64,000 nucleotides of DNA from Bufo bufo. Its lineage: Eukaryota > Chordata > Amphibia > Anura > Bufonidae. This document shows, in pieces, positions 1-10,445 of this stretch (its first letter is position 1; each line of letters opens with the position of its first letter). Where the stretch lies: contig NC_053389.1 in assembly GCF_905171765.1 (NCBI RefSeq), forward strand, positions 744,621,146 through 744,685,145, written 5' to 3'. Both the position numbers and the translations under genes were made by a program. Below the pieces are notes generated by a model. That model searched no databases and was not told the DNA's origin. It saw nothing but the letters and a program-made list of their open reading frames with translations.

Positions 1-545
1 CTTCTATGGTGGAGCAATTGCGCTTTGCTCGCAGATATTTTCCCACCGGGATATACCCCTCCTCAGAGTGGGTGGATGGAAGCTTTTCCAATGAAGGAAA
101 TTATTGGTGGATGTAGGCTTACGATAGATAGAGGTTTCAACACTGCCGGCAGGCTCCATAGTTATCTTTAGATCCAGGAAATGTATGCTTTGCTGCTGTA
201 TCACAGCTGTAAATGATAGACCCACAGTGTTATCGTTTAGATTATCAATACATTCAAAGAAAAGTATATCAGTGATGTCCTAAAAAAATAAAATATCATC
301 AATATATAGTCCCCAAAATAATATGTGATTGGTGTATTTCAAATAGTTGTCAGTGAACACAATTCAGTCTTCCCAACACCTTAGAAATAAATTTGCTAAA
401 CATGGTGGACAAATCGTCCCCATGGCTGTCCCTTTTGTCTGTAAAAAAATACTTCTCGTTAAATAAAAGATAATTGTGCGTTAATAGAAAACGTAATAGT
501 GACAGAACAAAAGAATTGTGCTCGTGAAATGGAAAAGCAGTAGTG
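1..545 (-). mobile_element. Penelope-like retroelement, reverse transcriptase fragment
   Basis: Read on the minus strand, this is the C-terminal half of a Penelope-like reverse transcriptase. Near 370-420 it shows the block GTAMGTICPPCLANLF, matching the family's GTAMGxxxAPxYANLF signature. Near 293-315 lies the catalytic YIDD box, followed by the thumb-like block FLDLKI...YRKPTSTNNFLHW...SFHPPTLRRGI at 4-225. The frame is broken between the blocks, so this is a dead copy. It runs off the left edge of the window, so the GIY-YIG endonuclease domain expected downstream cannot be seen. LINE families do not carry this block order, so the Penelope assignment is fairly secure. Confidence 0.85.
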
Positions 546-756
546 ATAAATAAATACTAATAAAAAACTAAATAAAAATAAAAACAAAAAATGCATCTCT
601 AAAAGGTAGAACCAAAAGGAACGGATGGTTACCTAAAATAACTCAATAAAGATAATAAACATATTTGAAAAAGAAGTATAATATAGAAATGAAAACATGA
701 AGAAGTAGATGTACAGTCCAATGGTCTATACTTACCGAGTAGCTGAAGAGGAGTTA
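546..756. other. AT-rich unassigned DNA
   Basis: AT-rich sequence between the Penelope remnant and the first MITE. I see no reading frame, terminal repeat or tandem array. It may be 5' Penelope sequence too decayed to recognise. Confidence 0.3.
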
Positions 757-1164
757 TGCTAGTTTCACACTAGTGGCAAGGAACTCCTGCAGGCTGTTTC
801 GGCGGGTGAACAGTCTGTCAGATCCGCGTTGCCGCTAGTGCACATGTGATCCTGGACTACTGCTCCAGCACCATTGACTATAATGGGGGCGGGCCGGAGT
901 TCCGGCGGCAGCACGGCAAACATTCCGAGAGCCGGACAAAATAAATCTTTGCCGTGCTATAGTCAATGGGGCCGAAGCGGTAGTCCGCTAGCGGCAGCAT
1001 GGATCCGACAGGCTGTTGAGATGGGTGCCCGCCCCCATTATAGTCAATGGTGCTGGAGCAGTGGTCCGGGATCACATGTGCACTAGCGGCAGCGCGGATC
1101 TGACAGGCTGTTCAACCGCCGGAACAGCCTGCCAGAGTTCCTTGCCGCTATTGTGAAACTAGCC
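757..1164. mobile_element. MITE with long terminal inverted repeats
   Basis: The ends are inverted copies of GCTAGTTTCACA(C/A)TAG followed by GGCAAGGAACTC. Inside, a second inverted pair built on ATTGACTATAATGGGGGCGGG (about 876-897) and its complement (about 1029-1050) makes the whole unit fold into a hairpin. The flanks are TTA on the left and ATA on the right, which would be a TTA target duplication with one change. The TTTCACACTAG terminus resembles the MITE at 18262-18750. No coding capacity. Probably a PIF/Harbinger-type non-autonomous element. Confidence 0.65.
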
Positions 1165-1941
1165 ATAGCTGGAACATTATCCCTGAAAGACCAAGCTTAA
1201 TAAGAACACAATAATCTTTATATGAAGATCTTTTGAAAATGAGTTATGGTCTAAAAATTAAAAAATAGTTATGTTTTGATTACCCCACCCTACTTGTCAC
1301 CCCTCTAAATAATAATACTGTAAAAATACTGCATCTATAAGATATCACCACACTAGGCTTTATAGGGGGCTGGCTTACCGACGAAACATGTCGGGGGGCA
1401 GCGTTAGCTAGGCTTTTTAGAGAAACAGAGAGAGCACAGCCAGGCAGTTATTAGGAACAAATCTGTAGGGGAATCTAGTTTGAGACAAATAGCGCTTGTG
1501 CACTGCACTGTTGCTGTGACATAAAGCAGCAGATATAACTGTTTACGCATACAGTATGCCGAGACACTGTATTTTTTTATAATTAATAAATAATGGATGA
1601 TTCTAAGAAATAAAATAAAGTTAAGTTTTACAATTGTTGCAGCTTTGTGACAGCTGTAAGGCCACAGGTTGTAGTCCACTCCTCTAGGGGATACTCATGC
1701 TGTGCTTTTAAGGCTGCACAGTGTATGATTATAGCTTTAGGGATACTTTGGTGTAATTTCTGGAGTGTGGAGGTACTTGACTTAAGACTATTGAGAAACA
1801 CTGGGCCAGAAATGCCTCCTGATCCCTCTTTCAGCTTCTCTGGCCATCCATCACAGTGAGTGAGCACTAGTCCTCGCGTACCTCTCATTTTGAGAGATTG
1901 TGAAATTAAATGTCTTTAGAATGTGAAATGTGACACAATCC
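1165..1941. other. Unassigned repeat-like DNA with a GACGAAACATGTC motif
   Basis: There is no supportable reading frame; the short open frames here are chance. At 1364-1400 the block CTGGCTTACCGACGAAAC plus ATGTCGGGG resembles the GAAAC...GUC side of hammerhead ribozymes carried by Penelope pseudo-LTRs, but the CUGAUGA half is not intact. The remainder to about 1940 has no terminal repeats that I can see. Confidence 0.25.
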
Positions 1942-2880
1942 TGTTACGTCCACCAGTGATATAAGTCTGTTGCTATGGGTTACCATTGCAGTGTCCCACT
2001 AGCTTATGTGGGAACTGCAAAAGCTTTTTGTTGTCTTCTGTATTGTGTTATCATGTAAAATCCCTTTTTACCAGGCTGTCAGGTGCACCACATACATCGC
2101 ACCACTAGATGGGGGTAGCACCACAGTATATATAGTGCTGTTCAGGCCTAGTTAGTCAGTGGAGAGGAGAAGTAAGAGGTGAAGGAATGAGAATGCAGCT
2201 GCTAGCTGTAGTAAATGCAAGGCAATTCAAGGGAAACAGAGAGGAATAAGACACAAAGGACAACGGCCATTTATTCAGGCTTTAAGGACCTTCTGGCAGC
2301 CTCACCATTAAAAAGCTGGAGAAACAGAACCAGATTAAAGAGCTGTTTATCAGTGAGTCCATAACTAACGACCCTAGCCTGACACATCACTACCAGCACA
2401 GCCTGTTACTGGGATTCATCACATCCAACTTGCATGTATACCAAAGACTGTTTTATCACTGGATGTAAACTGTTATCAAGAACCTGGTCATAGTAAAGTT
2501 TACAGTTGGATTTAAACCTGCCTCATTCTTCCAACTCCATACCACTACCACTCTCAACATTTTGCACCATCAAGGTGCTGGCACCACGACAAAGCCTAAA
2601 CCAGGGGCCCAGCCGCACAAGCACTCAGCACCCATTCACCATCAAGGGCACCTCAACCACCACCTGGCCGGTGTCCCCTGTAATAGAGTGTGCCCCGGAG
2701 AATCCGGTGCTGTTCTCCCCTTCACTGCACTGCCGGCCCAGGGAGGCGTCTGCTAAACCGCGAGTAACCGATGAACTGTATGTACATTCCGGGCCACCGT
2801 GAACCTCGCGTGTTCTATCCCTGCACCAGTCCGCACGCTGCACCATTTACCCTGTTCGGTGGCAATATCGCACATGTTGA
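1942..2880 (+). mobile_element. Possible solo LTR or LTR fragment
   Basis: The block begins TGTTACGTCC. A TATA-like GTATATATAG lies at 2126-2135, and GTTAGTCAGTGGAGAGGAGA follows within 30 nt, as expected for an LTR core promoter and transcription start. No matching second copy, primer-binding site or polypurine tract is visible, and the right boundary is a guess. It could equally be the leader of another element. Open frames at 2506-2968 look like chance. Confidence 0.3.
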
Positions 2881-2945
2881 ACTGAGATACTGTTATGTGA
2901 TAGTTTGCTGTCTAAAAAAATCCAGTAAGGTGATTATTGTGACAT

Positions 2946-3040
2946 GTACCATATTTTTCACTCTATAAGTAAAACCTGATGATAGGAACACCTAGGTTTT
3001 AAAGGAGCAAAATTAGAAAACTATATTTTTTTACATGGAC
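2946..3040 (+). mobile_element. Decayed left end of the TA-flanked MITE
   Basis: The sequence from ACCATATTTTTCACTCTATAAG through CACCTAGGTTTTAAAGGAG is a diverged copy of the left end of the element at 5207-5667 (CCGTATTTTTCGCCCTATAAG, then CACCTAGGTTTTTAAGGAG). Only this end is preserved. Confidence 0.6.
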
Positions 3041-3345
3041 CTATGTTTCATGCAATTATCCATAATCAACCAAACATGTACGATAATTTCCAGGCAGTTA
3101 GAGGAGGTGAGAGCTGCATGCTCTGTTTGACTACAGACTCCATATCATTGCTTCTGGGCTGCAGATCCCTGTTTGCACAGGCCAATCTGCTGCACGGAGA
3201 AGGTGATTTTAGGTGTCAGCAGAAGGACAGGATCATCTAAAGAACCAGTGATCAGCTGTACCTTCCACACAGGACAATTATTAGGAATGAGCATTTCTAC
3301 AAATGCTCATCCCCGATAATTGGCCTGATTATCAGTCCATGTTAA
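3041..3345. other. Unassigned DNA before the satellite
   Basis: No recognisable gene. The segment around 3285-3345 (GAGCATTTCTACAAATGCTC and CCCGATAATTGGCCTGATTATC) is a small inverted repeat of the kind found inside MITEs. It shares wording with the insertion at 3447-3802, so it may be a fragment of the same family. Confidence 0.35.
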
Positions 3346-3446
3346 AGGGCAATACATGTGTATACAGAAATAGATGTCAGGCATTGATAACACATCCACC
3401 CTGTACAACTATCAGTGGCTGACAGCTATCTCTATATATACACTTA

Positions 3447-3802
3447 AGGTGGATTCACATGGTCCGATATAAGGGCAGATTAACGGGAACGAAAGTTCCT
3501 GCGAACACTCGTTCTCGACAATCTACTTGTCTAAATGTGCCACTGATCACCCGATGAATAAGCGAAATGCTCGTTCATCTGGTGATCCTGTTGTTCATGC
3601 AGGTACAGTACATAACTTATCATTTCTAGACAGCAGATTGTGCTGTCTAAGCAGCGTTCTGCTGCCCAGAAACAGTGCAGCTGTATGAGGGGGAGCAATC
3701 GCAGTAGAGATCCCTCGTCCACATACTGTGAAGGAAATCACTGCATGTAAATGCAGAGGTCTCCTTCACTAAACGAGCAGCTGACTGTCAGCAAGGAACA
3801 CT
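3447..3802. mobile_element. 356-bp insertion in the satellite, TTA target duplication
   Basis: TTA occurs at 3444-3446 and 3803-3805. Removing the insert plus one TTA rebuilds the satellite unit ACACTTACACAGAG. The left end reads AGGTGGATTCACATGGTCCG, like the other TTA-type MITEs here. The right end (complement AGTGTTCCTTGCTGACAG) does not clearly mirror it, so one terminus may be diverged. No coding capacity. The exact empty site supports a transposition event of the TTA-duplicating class. Confidence 0.65.
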
Positions 3803-4402
3803 TTACACAGAGAATGCTATCAATCACTGATAATACCTCCCCTGTGTACAGCTATCAGTGACTGACAGCTATCTGTGTGTACACACTTACACAGAGAATG
3901 CTATCAATCACTGATAACACCTCCCCTATGTATAGCTATCAGTGACTGACAGCTATCTCTGTATACACACTTACACAGAGAATGCTATCCATCACTGATA
4001 GCACCTCCCCCTGTGTACAGCTATCAGTGACTGACAGCTATCTATGTGTACACACTTACACAGAGAATGCTATCAATCACTGATAAGTTACACCTCCCCT
4101 GTGCATAGCTATCATTGACTGACAGCTATCGCTGTATACACACTTACACAGAGAATGCTATCAATCACTGATAACACCTCCCCTATGTATAGCTATCAGT
4201 GACTGACAGCTATCTATGTGTACACACTTACACAGAGAATGCTATCAATCACTGATAAGTTACACCTCCCCTGTGCATAGCTATTAGTGACTGACAGCTA
4301 TCTCTGTATACACACTTACACAGAGAATGCTATCAATCACTGATAACACTTCACCTGTGTACAGCTATTAGTGACTGACAGCTATCTCTGTATACACACT
4401 TA

Positions 4403-4666
4403 GGGCTCATTCACACGACCGTGTGAAGCCCGTGCTGTGGACCGCAAATTGCGGTCCGCAATGCACGGGCACTGTCCGTGGGGCAGGAACCCCAGAAAGC
4501 ACTCCGTAGTGCTTCCGTAGTGTTCCGTTCCGTTCTTTCATTCCGCATCTCCGGATTTGCGGACCTATTGAAATGAATGGCCACGGAACGGTGCCCGTGT
4601 ATTGTTGATCCGCAAATGCGGTCCGCAATACTGCAACGGGCATCACATGTTCGTGTGAACAAGCCC
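4403..4666. mobile_element. 264-bp MITE, TTA target duplication
   Basis: The ends are GGGCTCATTCACACGACCGT on the left and the complement of GGGCTTGTTCACACGAAC on the right, with TTA at 4400-4402 and 4667-4669. Deleting the element and one TTA restores the satellite unit CACACTTACACA, so both boundaries are exact. The interior is a nearly self-complementary foldback built on GCGGTCCGCAAT. A 3-bp TTA duplication is characteristic of PIF/Harbinger elements, so it is probably mobilised by such a transposase. Confidence 0.9.
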
Positions 4667-4766
4667 TTACACAAAGAGTGCTATCAATCAGTGATAACAC
4701 CTCTGTTGGAATAATGCTTATTATTTTGTGTATTGCAACAACTACATTATGTGATTGCCTGTTTGC

Positions 4767-5100
4767 CAGATTGTGCACATACGTAAGTGTGAAACTACAA
4801 AAGAGATGTGGGAGCAGCTACAGGAAGTGCATGAAAGAATGAATCTGAGCAATTTATTGTCTGTGAAGAAACTCACAAGACAGGACAATGAAGTCATATT
4901 TAAGAATGACCGTTGCATCATCTCAAAACAAGGGTAGACACTTGTAGAAGGAAAAATTAACTCTGAACTGTATCAACTAAAATGCAAAGAAAGTGTGTGT
5001 TCTGCCAAACAAGAACAGCACAAGGACTGTGTTCACATATAGCACAGATGTCTTGCACATTTAGACCCAAAAGCAATAAGAAAACTACTTTGAAGGTGAT
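4767..5100 (+). pseudogene. Copia gag and gag-pre-integrase remnant
   Basis: The frame reading QIVHIRKCETTKEMWEQLQ followed by EVHERMNLSN is the helical core of a Copia-type gag (UBN2-like), with the usual aligned motif of a K-x-A/T-K-E-x-W helix. After a stop near 4935, another frame reads CAKQEQHKDCVHIWHRCLAH and then LDPKAIRKL, which is the gag-pre-integrase domain (WHRRLGH-type). The CCHC knuckle and protease expected between the two are absent or unrecognisable. The junction with the upstream LTR-like fragment lacks a primer-binding site. Confidence 0.75.
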
Positions 5101-5206
5101 AAAATAGACCAATGCCATTAGATGATGAAATGTACAAACTGGCTTAAATCAGATCTGTCACCTGGATCAGTGATGCTCACGCCACATAAGCCCTCCTCCT
5201 TGAATA

Positions 5207-5667
5207 CCGTATTTTTCGCCCTATAAGACGCACCGGCACATAAGACGCACCTAGGTTTTTAAGGAGGAAAAAAGGAAAAAAAATATTTTGAACCAAAAGG
5301 TGTGCTTTGAACTAATGGTAGCCTGTGAATGACACTATTATGAGGGATCTGTGGATGACGCACCTTTATGGGGGATCTGTGGATGACACTGTTATGGGGG
5401 TCTGTTGCTGACACTGTTATAGGGGTCTGTGGCTGACACTTCTATGGGGGTCTGTGAATGGCACTGTTATGGGGGAACTGTGGATGGCACTGTTATGGGG
5501 GCATCTGTGGATGGCATTGTTATGGGGGCATATGTGGATGGTATGACACTGCTATGGGGGATCTGTGGATGACAGATGAATAGCATCTTATGCCCCCATA
5601 AGACGCACTGCCATTTTCCTCCCACTTTTGGGGGGGGGGGGTGCGTCTAATAGAGCGAAAAATACAG
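5207..5667. mobile_element. 461-bp MITE with TA target duplication
   Basis: Terminal repeats CCGTATTTTTCGCCCTATAA on the left and the complement CTGTATTTTTCGCTCTATTA on the right, flanked by TA at 5205-5206 and 5668-5669. TA duplication and TIR style fit a Tc1/mariner-mobilised MITE; the word TATAAGACGCAC is a widespread vertebrate repeat. The interior (about 5325-5585) is a minisatellite of ~30-bp units around CACTGTTATGGGGGATCTGTGGATG, and a run of 11 G precedes the right TIR. It splits Copia between gag-pre-integrase and integrase. Confidence 0.85.
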
Positions 5668-5779
5668 TAGTTAATTTTTTCCCCGCAACGATACCACCAA
5701 CAGACATAAGACAGGTATCGTTTTAATCAGCATCATGAACCCTACCAGGTTAGATGAAGGGAAAATATCCAGGAAAAAA

Positions 5780-6450
5780 TTCACAAAAAATAGTGCCACA
5801 AGATCAGAGCAGCTACTTGACTTAATACACACAGATGTTTGTGGTCCAATGAGCGCACTCACCGCTGGCAAGATATTTTCTTACTTTTATTGATGATTAT
5901 TCAAGTTATATAATAGTTTATTTGCTTTGCAGCACAAATTACGTTCCACAGAAACTTGAAGAATATCTCTCTGAAGTAAGTCACAAATTTGGGAAAAAAG
6001 CTAAAGATTCTACATGCGGACAATGGAACTAAATACACAAGTAAGAAGACACAAACCATTTCAAAGAGAAATAAAATCTTATTCCAGACTACTGTACTAT
6101 ACAATCCCAAACAAAACGGTGTTGCTTAAAGAAAGAATTGAACTATGTGTGAAAGCGGCAGAAGTACAGTATGCTGTTTGACACAGATCTATCAACAACA
6201 TATTGGGCTGAAGCAATCATGACAGCTTGCTATATTCAAAATAGACTACCTAGTAAAGCTTCTGAGAGAACGCCATATGAACAATGGAACAATAAGAAAC
6301 CCAAACTACACAACATAAGAATATTTGTAGTATTTGTACTATTGAAGTAAGACATTTGTGTATGTTCCCAAAGAAAAACGTACCAAATGGGAATCCAATG
6401 CCAAGGAAAGTGTCCTGGTAGTCTACAATGAATCTCAAAAGGTTTACAGA
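5780..6450 (+). pseudogene. Copia integrase remnant
   Basis: Successive frames give EQLLDLIHTDVCGPM (integrase core start with the first Asp near 5829), LHADNGTKYTS-like sequence near 6012-6045 (second Asp), YNPKQNGVA near 6100-6128, then YIQNRLPSKASERTPYEQW and VPKEKRTKWESNAKE. The codon where the third catalytic residue (Glu of GVAERKN) should stand is TAA at 6127-6129. At least three frameshifts separate the pieces. The domain continues at 7475 after the CR1 insertion. Confidence 0.85.
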
Positions 6451-7474
6451 TCAATTTTCGCAGATGACACTGAACTGTGTAAAGTAATAGACACGGAAGA
6501 GGACAATATACTGCTACAGATGGATCTGGATAGATTAGAGGCTTGGGCAGAGAAGTGGCAGATGAGGTTTAACACTGACAAATGTAAGGTTATGCAAATG
6601 GGAAGGAATAATGCAAGTCACCTGTACATACTAAATGGTAAAACACTCAGTAACACTGACATGGAAAAGGACCTAGGAATTTTGGTGAACAGCAAACTAA
6701 GCTGTAGAAACCAGTGTCAGGCAGCTGCTGCCAAGGCCAATAAGATAATGGGTTGCATCAAAAGGGGCATATATGCCCGTGATGAGAACATAGTCCTACC
6801 ACTTTACAAATCATTAGTCAGACCACACATGGAGTAATGTGTACAGTTCTGGGCTCCTGTGAACAAGGCAGACATAGCAGAGCTGGAGAGGGTTCAGAGG
6901 AGGGCAACTAAAGTAATAACTGGAATGGGGCAACTACAGTACCCTGAAAGATTATCAACATTAGGGTTATTCACTTTAGAAAAAAAGACAACTGAGGGGA
7001 GATCTAATAACTATGTATAAATATATCAGGGGTCAGTACAGAGATCTATTCTATTTATCCCAAGGACTGTGACTGTGACGAGGGGACATCCTCTGCGTCT
7101 GGAGGAAAGAAGGTTTGTACACAAACATAGAAGAGGATTCTTTATGGTAAGAGCAGTGAGACTATGGAACTCTCTGCCTGAGGAGGTGGTGATGGTGAGT
7201 TCATTAAAAGAGTTCAAGAGGGGCCTGGATGTATTTCTGCAGTGTAATAATATTACAGGATATAGCTACTAGAGAGGGGTCGTTGATCCAGGGAGTTATT
7301 CTGATTGCCTGATTGGAGTCGGGAAGGAATTTTTTTCCCCTTAAGTGAGGAAAATTGGCTTCTAGCTCACAGTTTGTTAGTTTTTTTGCCTTCCTCTGGA
7401 TCAACTTGCAGGATAACAGGCCAAACTGGATGGACAAATGTATTTTTTTGGCCTTATATACTATGTTACTATGT
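6451..7474 (+). mobile_element. 5'-truncated CR1-like LINE inserted in Copia
   Basis: The insert starts within the reverse transcriptase at the FADD catalytic box (FADDTELCKVIDTEED), then continues LDRLEAWAEKWQMRFN, KCKVMQMG and GCIKRGIYARDENIVLPLYK. A stop at 6836 and frameshifts follow. Further motifs are VQRRATKVITG-like sequence, RRFVHKHRRGFF and RLWNSLPEEVV, then a 3' UTR ending in ACTATGTTACTATG repeats. Extreme 5' truncation and the short 3' repeat tail are typical of CR1/L2-type retroposition. AGA flanks both sides (6448-6450 and 7475-7477), and removing the insert rejoins the Copia frame VYR-ILHPETNN. Confidence 0.85.
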
Positions 7475-7665
7475 AGAATCCTGCACCCAGAGACCAACAA
7501 CATAACAATAAGTAGAGATGTAGTGATTGATGAGAGTCATGTGTCATTCAAGTTTCATGATGTCACACCAATAGTTCATCCTAAACAAGAACAATTTCAG
7601 TCACAATCCAAAAGCAATCAAAAAGAACATACAGAAATCTGCTTAGAGTCTTCAACTGAATAAAT
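7475..7665 (+). pseudogene. Copia integrase C-terminal and linker remnant
   Basis: The frame ILHPETNNITISRDVVIDES is the conserved end of Copia integrase (the ISRDVxFDE motif), followed by the acidic/polar linker that normally precedes reverse transcriptase. It ends in a TAA after LESSTE. The reverse transcriptase itself is missing; what follows is the minisatellite element. Confidence 0.85.
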
Positions 7666-7699
7666 AACAGAAGCTGCTGATGTCCTTGCCAAGTACAAG

Positions 7700-8395
7700 G
7701 TGGGCGGCAAATTACATAATATGAGGCACTAGTGTGTGGGCAAATTTGTGAGGCAGTGTGGGGGGCAAATTACATGATGAGGGCAGTGTGGGGGGCAAAT
7801 TACATGATGGGGCAATGTGGCAAACAAATTACTTAATGTGGGCAGTGTGGGGGGCAAATTACATGATGGGGGCAGCGTGGCGAACAAATTACTTAATGGG
7901 GGCAGTGTGGCGGGCAAATTACTTAATGGGGGCAGTGTGGCGGGCAAATTACTTAATGGGGGCAGTGTGGGGGGAAAATTACATGATGAGGGCAGTGTGG
8001 GGGGCAAATTACATGATGAGGGCAGTGTGGCGGATACATTACTTAATAGGGGCAGTGTGGGGGGGCAAATTACTTTATGGGGGCAGTGTGGGGGGACAAA
8101 TTACTTAATGGGGCAGTGTGGGGGGGGCAAATTACTTAATGGGGGCAGTGTTGGAGGCAAATTACATGATGGGGCAGTGTGGCGGACAAATTACTTAATG
8201 GGGCAGTGTGGCGGACAAATTACTTAATGGGGCAGTGTGGGGGGCAAATTACTTAATGGGGCAGTGTGGGGGGCAAATTACATGATGGGGCAAATTACTT
8301 AATGGGGGCAGTGTGGGGGGCAAATTACACGATGGGGCAGTGTGGCGGGCAACTTACTTAATAGGGGCAGTGTGGGGGGCAAATTACTTAATGGG
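7700..8395 (+). repeat. G-rich minisatellite, ~31-bp unit
   Basis: About 22 units of the form GGGGGCAAATTACTTAATGG / GGGCAGTGTGG, with a common variant ACATGATG in place of ACTTAATG. Purine-rich on the plus strand, with several runs of four or more G per unit. Open frames of 92-136 codons across it on both strands are consequences of repetition, not genes. Confidence 0.95.
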
Positions 8396-8619
8396 GGCAC
8401 TGTAGGGGCAGTGTTACTAATGAGGGCATTCTAGAAGGGAATTATTATTGGTGGGACTATGAGGAGCACTATTACTATGGGAGCACTATTTCTTCAGTAT
8501 AGTATTTGGGGGTATTGGGGGGCACATCAAGCAGCAGGATAACACTGTAGGGACTCCAGGTTGGGGCATGATGATAGAAATGTGAGGAAGCTAAGATGTC
8601 TGTGTGTCACACTCTGCAG

Positions 8620-8723
8620 AGACGAGGTGCGGCTGAGAGAAGAGTCCGGACTGAATGCAGAAGACGATGACAGAGAAGATCTACATCCGAGGAGACGTCA
8701 CCTGGAGGCCCTGGATGTGACAG
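8620..8723 (+). other. Candidate exon-like conserved module, copy 1
   Basis: A 104-nt block preceded by CACACTCTGCAG and followed by GTATGTG, so it is bounded by good splice acceptor and donor consensus. Its core ATCTACATCCGAGGAGACGT aligns with copies at 47125-47219 and 53439-53552. No long frame is shared by eye. Function unknown; it may be a captured exon or a residual exon of the autonomous parent. Confidence 0.45.
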
Positions 8724-8895
8724 GTATGTGCTGCTGTATAGCGAGTACAGCAAAATGCGGTGTGTGGGGGGATGGTCAATTTAGAGAACTGGGCCAGGGT
8801 TAATGCAAAGTGTTAATATGCACTGTGAATATAAGCCCAGTACTGTGTTGTCACTGTGCATATTAACCTTTTACTGTGATGTCACTGCATATTAA

Positions 8896-9285
8896 AGGGG
8901 TACTCCGGGATAGGAAAATAAATCCCCTATCCAAAGGATAGGAGATAAGTGTCTGATCGGGGGGGTCTGGCCGTTGGGATCCCCCACGATCTCCTGTATG
9001 GTACTCCATATCTCCTTGTGCCCGGAGCGGTGGTCAACACTCCCCCTCCATGTATCTATGGGAGAGCCGCAGATACAGCACTTGCGTATCTCCGAGTCTT
9101 CCATAGAGATACATGGAGGGGGACTGTTGACCACACCACTGCTCCGTGCGGTGGTTGACACAGCTTATTTCTTGAGGACTGAGCCGGGGTGCCGTACGGG
9201 AGATCACGGGCATCCCAGCGATCTTCGTGGGGGCCTCATCTTTGAGTTTCGCCTAAGGCCTCATAAAGTCTAGAGCCGCCTCTGT
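8896..9285. mobile_element. Palindromic MITE-like segment
   Basis: It starts GGGGTACTCCGGGATAGG. Two arms are inverted: GGAGCGGTGGTCAACACTCC / CTCCATGTATCTATGG (about 9023-9065) against CCATAGAGATACATGGAGG / GACTGTTGACCACACCACTG (about 9099-9142). A diverged relative of the first part, in the opposite orientation, lies at 53690-53795. It has no coding capacity. Confidence 0.5.
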
Positions 9286-9294
9286 CTGCAGACA

Positions 9295-9800
9295 CGTAAG
9301 CAAACCATGTCAAAGAGACTGGAACGCTGTTAAGAGAGTTCTTAGATATCTGAAAGCAACTGTAAATACAAGTTTCAGAGGACCGTAAATCCACAAGCAG
9401 TTTCATATTTAAGTTAGGCGACAGTTCAATTTCCTGGTCTAGCAGAAAACAGGTTTCTGTTGCTTTGTCTTCTACAGAAGCGGAATATGTATCTGCAGCC
9501 TACGTCAGTAAAGAAGTAATCTGGTTGAATCAACTCTTGGAAGATCTTGGTGAACCATTAAGTTAACCAGCAATAGTCTATAAAAACAACCAAGCATGTA
9601 TAAAAAAAAATTACTGCAACAACAAAGCAAATTGATGTAAAATATCATCACCTACATGATTTGGTGGAACGAGGCATAATTGAATTTGCTTACTGTGAAA
9701 CTGAGAAAATGCTAGCTGATGCTATAACCAAACAAATACCCAAGTAAAAGTTTGAAAAACTCAAGCCAGCTATGGGACTAACAGTAGTTGTTGAGTGGGG
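9295..9800 (+). pseudogene. Copia RNase H remnant and pol end
   Basis: Readable pieces are SKPCQRDWNAVKRVLRYLKA, then SDSSISWSSRKQVSVALSST with EAEYVSAAYVSKEVIWLNQ, then AIVYKNNQACIK. These are the diagnostic C-terminal words of Copia polyprotein (SWxSRKQ, SSTEAEY, DNQ-like). Stops and frameshifts follow after LGEPLS and in the final ADAxTK segment. The tract GAGTGGGGATGTTAAAATAC at about 9797-9816 looks like a polypurine tract followed by an LTR start (TGTTA). Confidence 0.85.
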
Positions 9801-10445
9801 ATGTTAAAATACAGTAGATGCAAATATTGTATATACTGTAGACTAAGCCCTCATTCTGATATGATAAAATCTGAGATTCTTAGCAAACATATTTTGATCA
9901 AAACACATCTCTTCCCGCCTACCAGCAACAAGGTGATCTCAGTCAGGCAGGATCTACTCTAAGGCCCCTTTCACACGAGCGAGTTTTCCGCGTGGGTGAA
10001 ATGCATGACGTGAACGCATAGCACCCGCACTGAATCCTGGCCCATTCATTTCATAGGTCTCTGTACATGAGCGTTTTTTTCAAGCATCACTGCATTACGT
10101 GAAAATTGCAGCAAGTTCTATATTCTGCGTTTTCACGCAGCCCTGGCTCCATAGAAATGAATAGGGCTAAGCTAATAACATATATTATAAAATATACATG
10201 TTAGTAAGGCTGAGGTTCAGCCTGCATTTGTGGGAGGGGCTTGAGCCTATTTAAACCCCCACTTACCTCATCACAGTGGGCGTTCCGGTTCTTGGTAATT
10301 CACTGGCTAGTGTTCGTGTGTCTCCTGGTACCTACGGTCGCCTCTTGCAGAGTTCGTGTCTCCTGGTGGTAAGTAGGGGGGGGGGGCTCTTTCGCAGGGC
10401 AAGGATTGCGGCGGTCTGGCACCCTCCCTCCGCCTCATGCTACCG

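Larger units (their letters stand above)
3346..4702. repeat. Tandem satellite, ~80-bp unit, interrupted twice
   Basis: The unit contains CTATCAGTGACTGACAGC, a variable GTGTACACACTTACACAGAG part and ATGCTATCAATCACTGATAA. One unit is visible at 3346-3446, then a run at 3803-4402 and a partial unit at 4667-4702. Two foreign segments (3447-3802 and 4403-4666) interrupt the array, each placed exactly after CACACTTA or ACACTTA of the unit. The intact units show what the uninterrupted sequence was. The array ends where Copia sequence begins. Confidence 0.9.
7671..9294. mobile_element. Minisatellite-bearing hAT-like non-autonomous insertion
   Basis: This segment separates Copia integrase from Copia RNase H. 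It comprises a G-rich minisatellite (7700-8395) and a module (8400-8730) homologous to ones at 46590-47240 and 52970-53590. It ends with a palindromic segment (8896-9285) whose right tip GTCTAGAGCCGCCTCTG resembles an inverted hAT-type terminus. The left tip is unclear and I could not find a matching 8-bp target duplication, so the extent is approximate. No coding capacity. Confidence 0.5.

Noticed and set aside
3300..4400. tRNA-derived SINE or tRNA gene
   Set aside because: Small palindromes were checked for A-box/B-box and acceptor pairing; none fit, here or elsewhere in the window.
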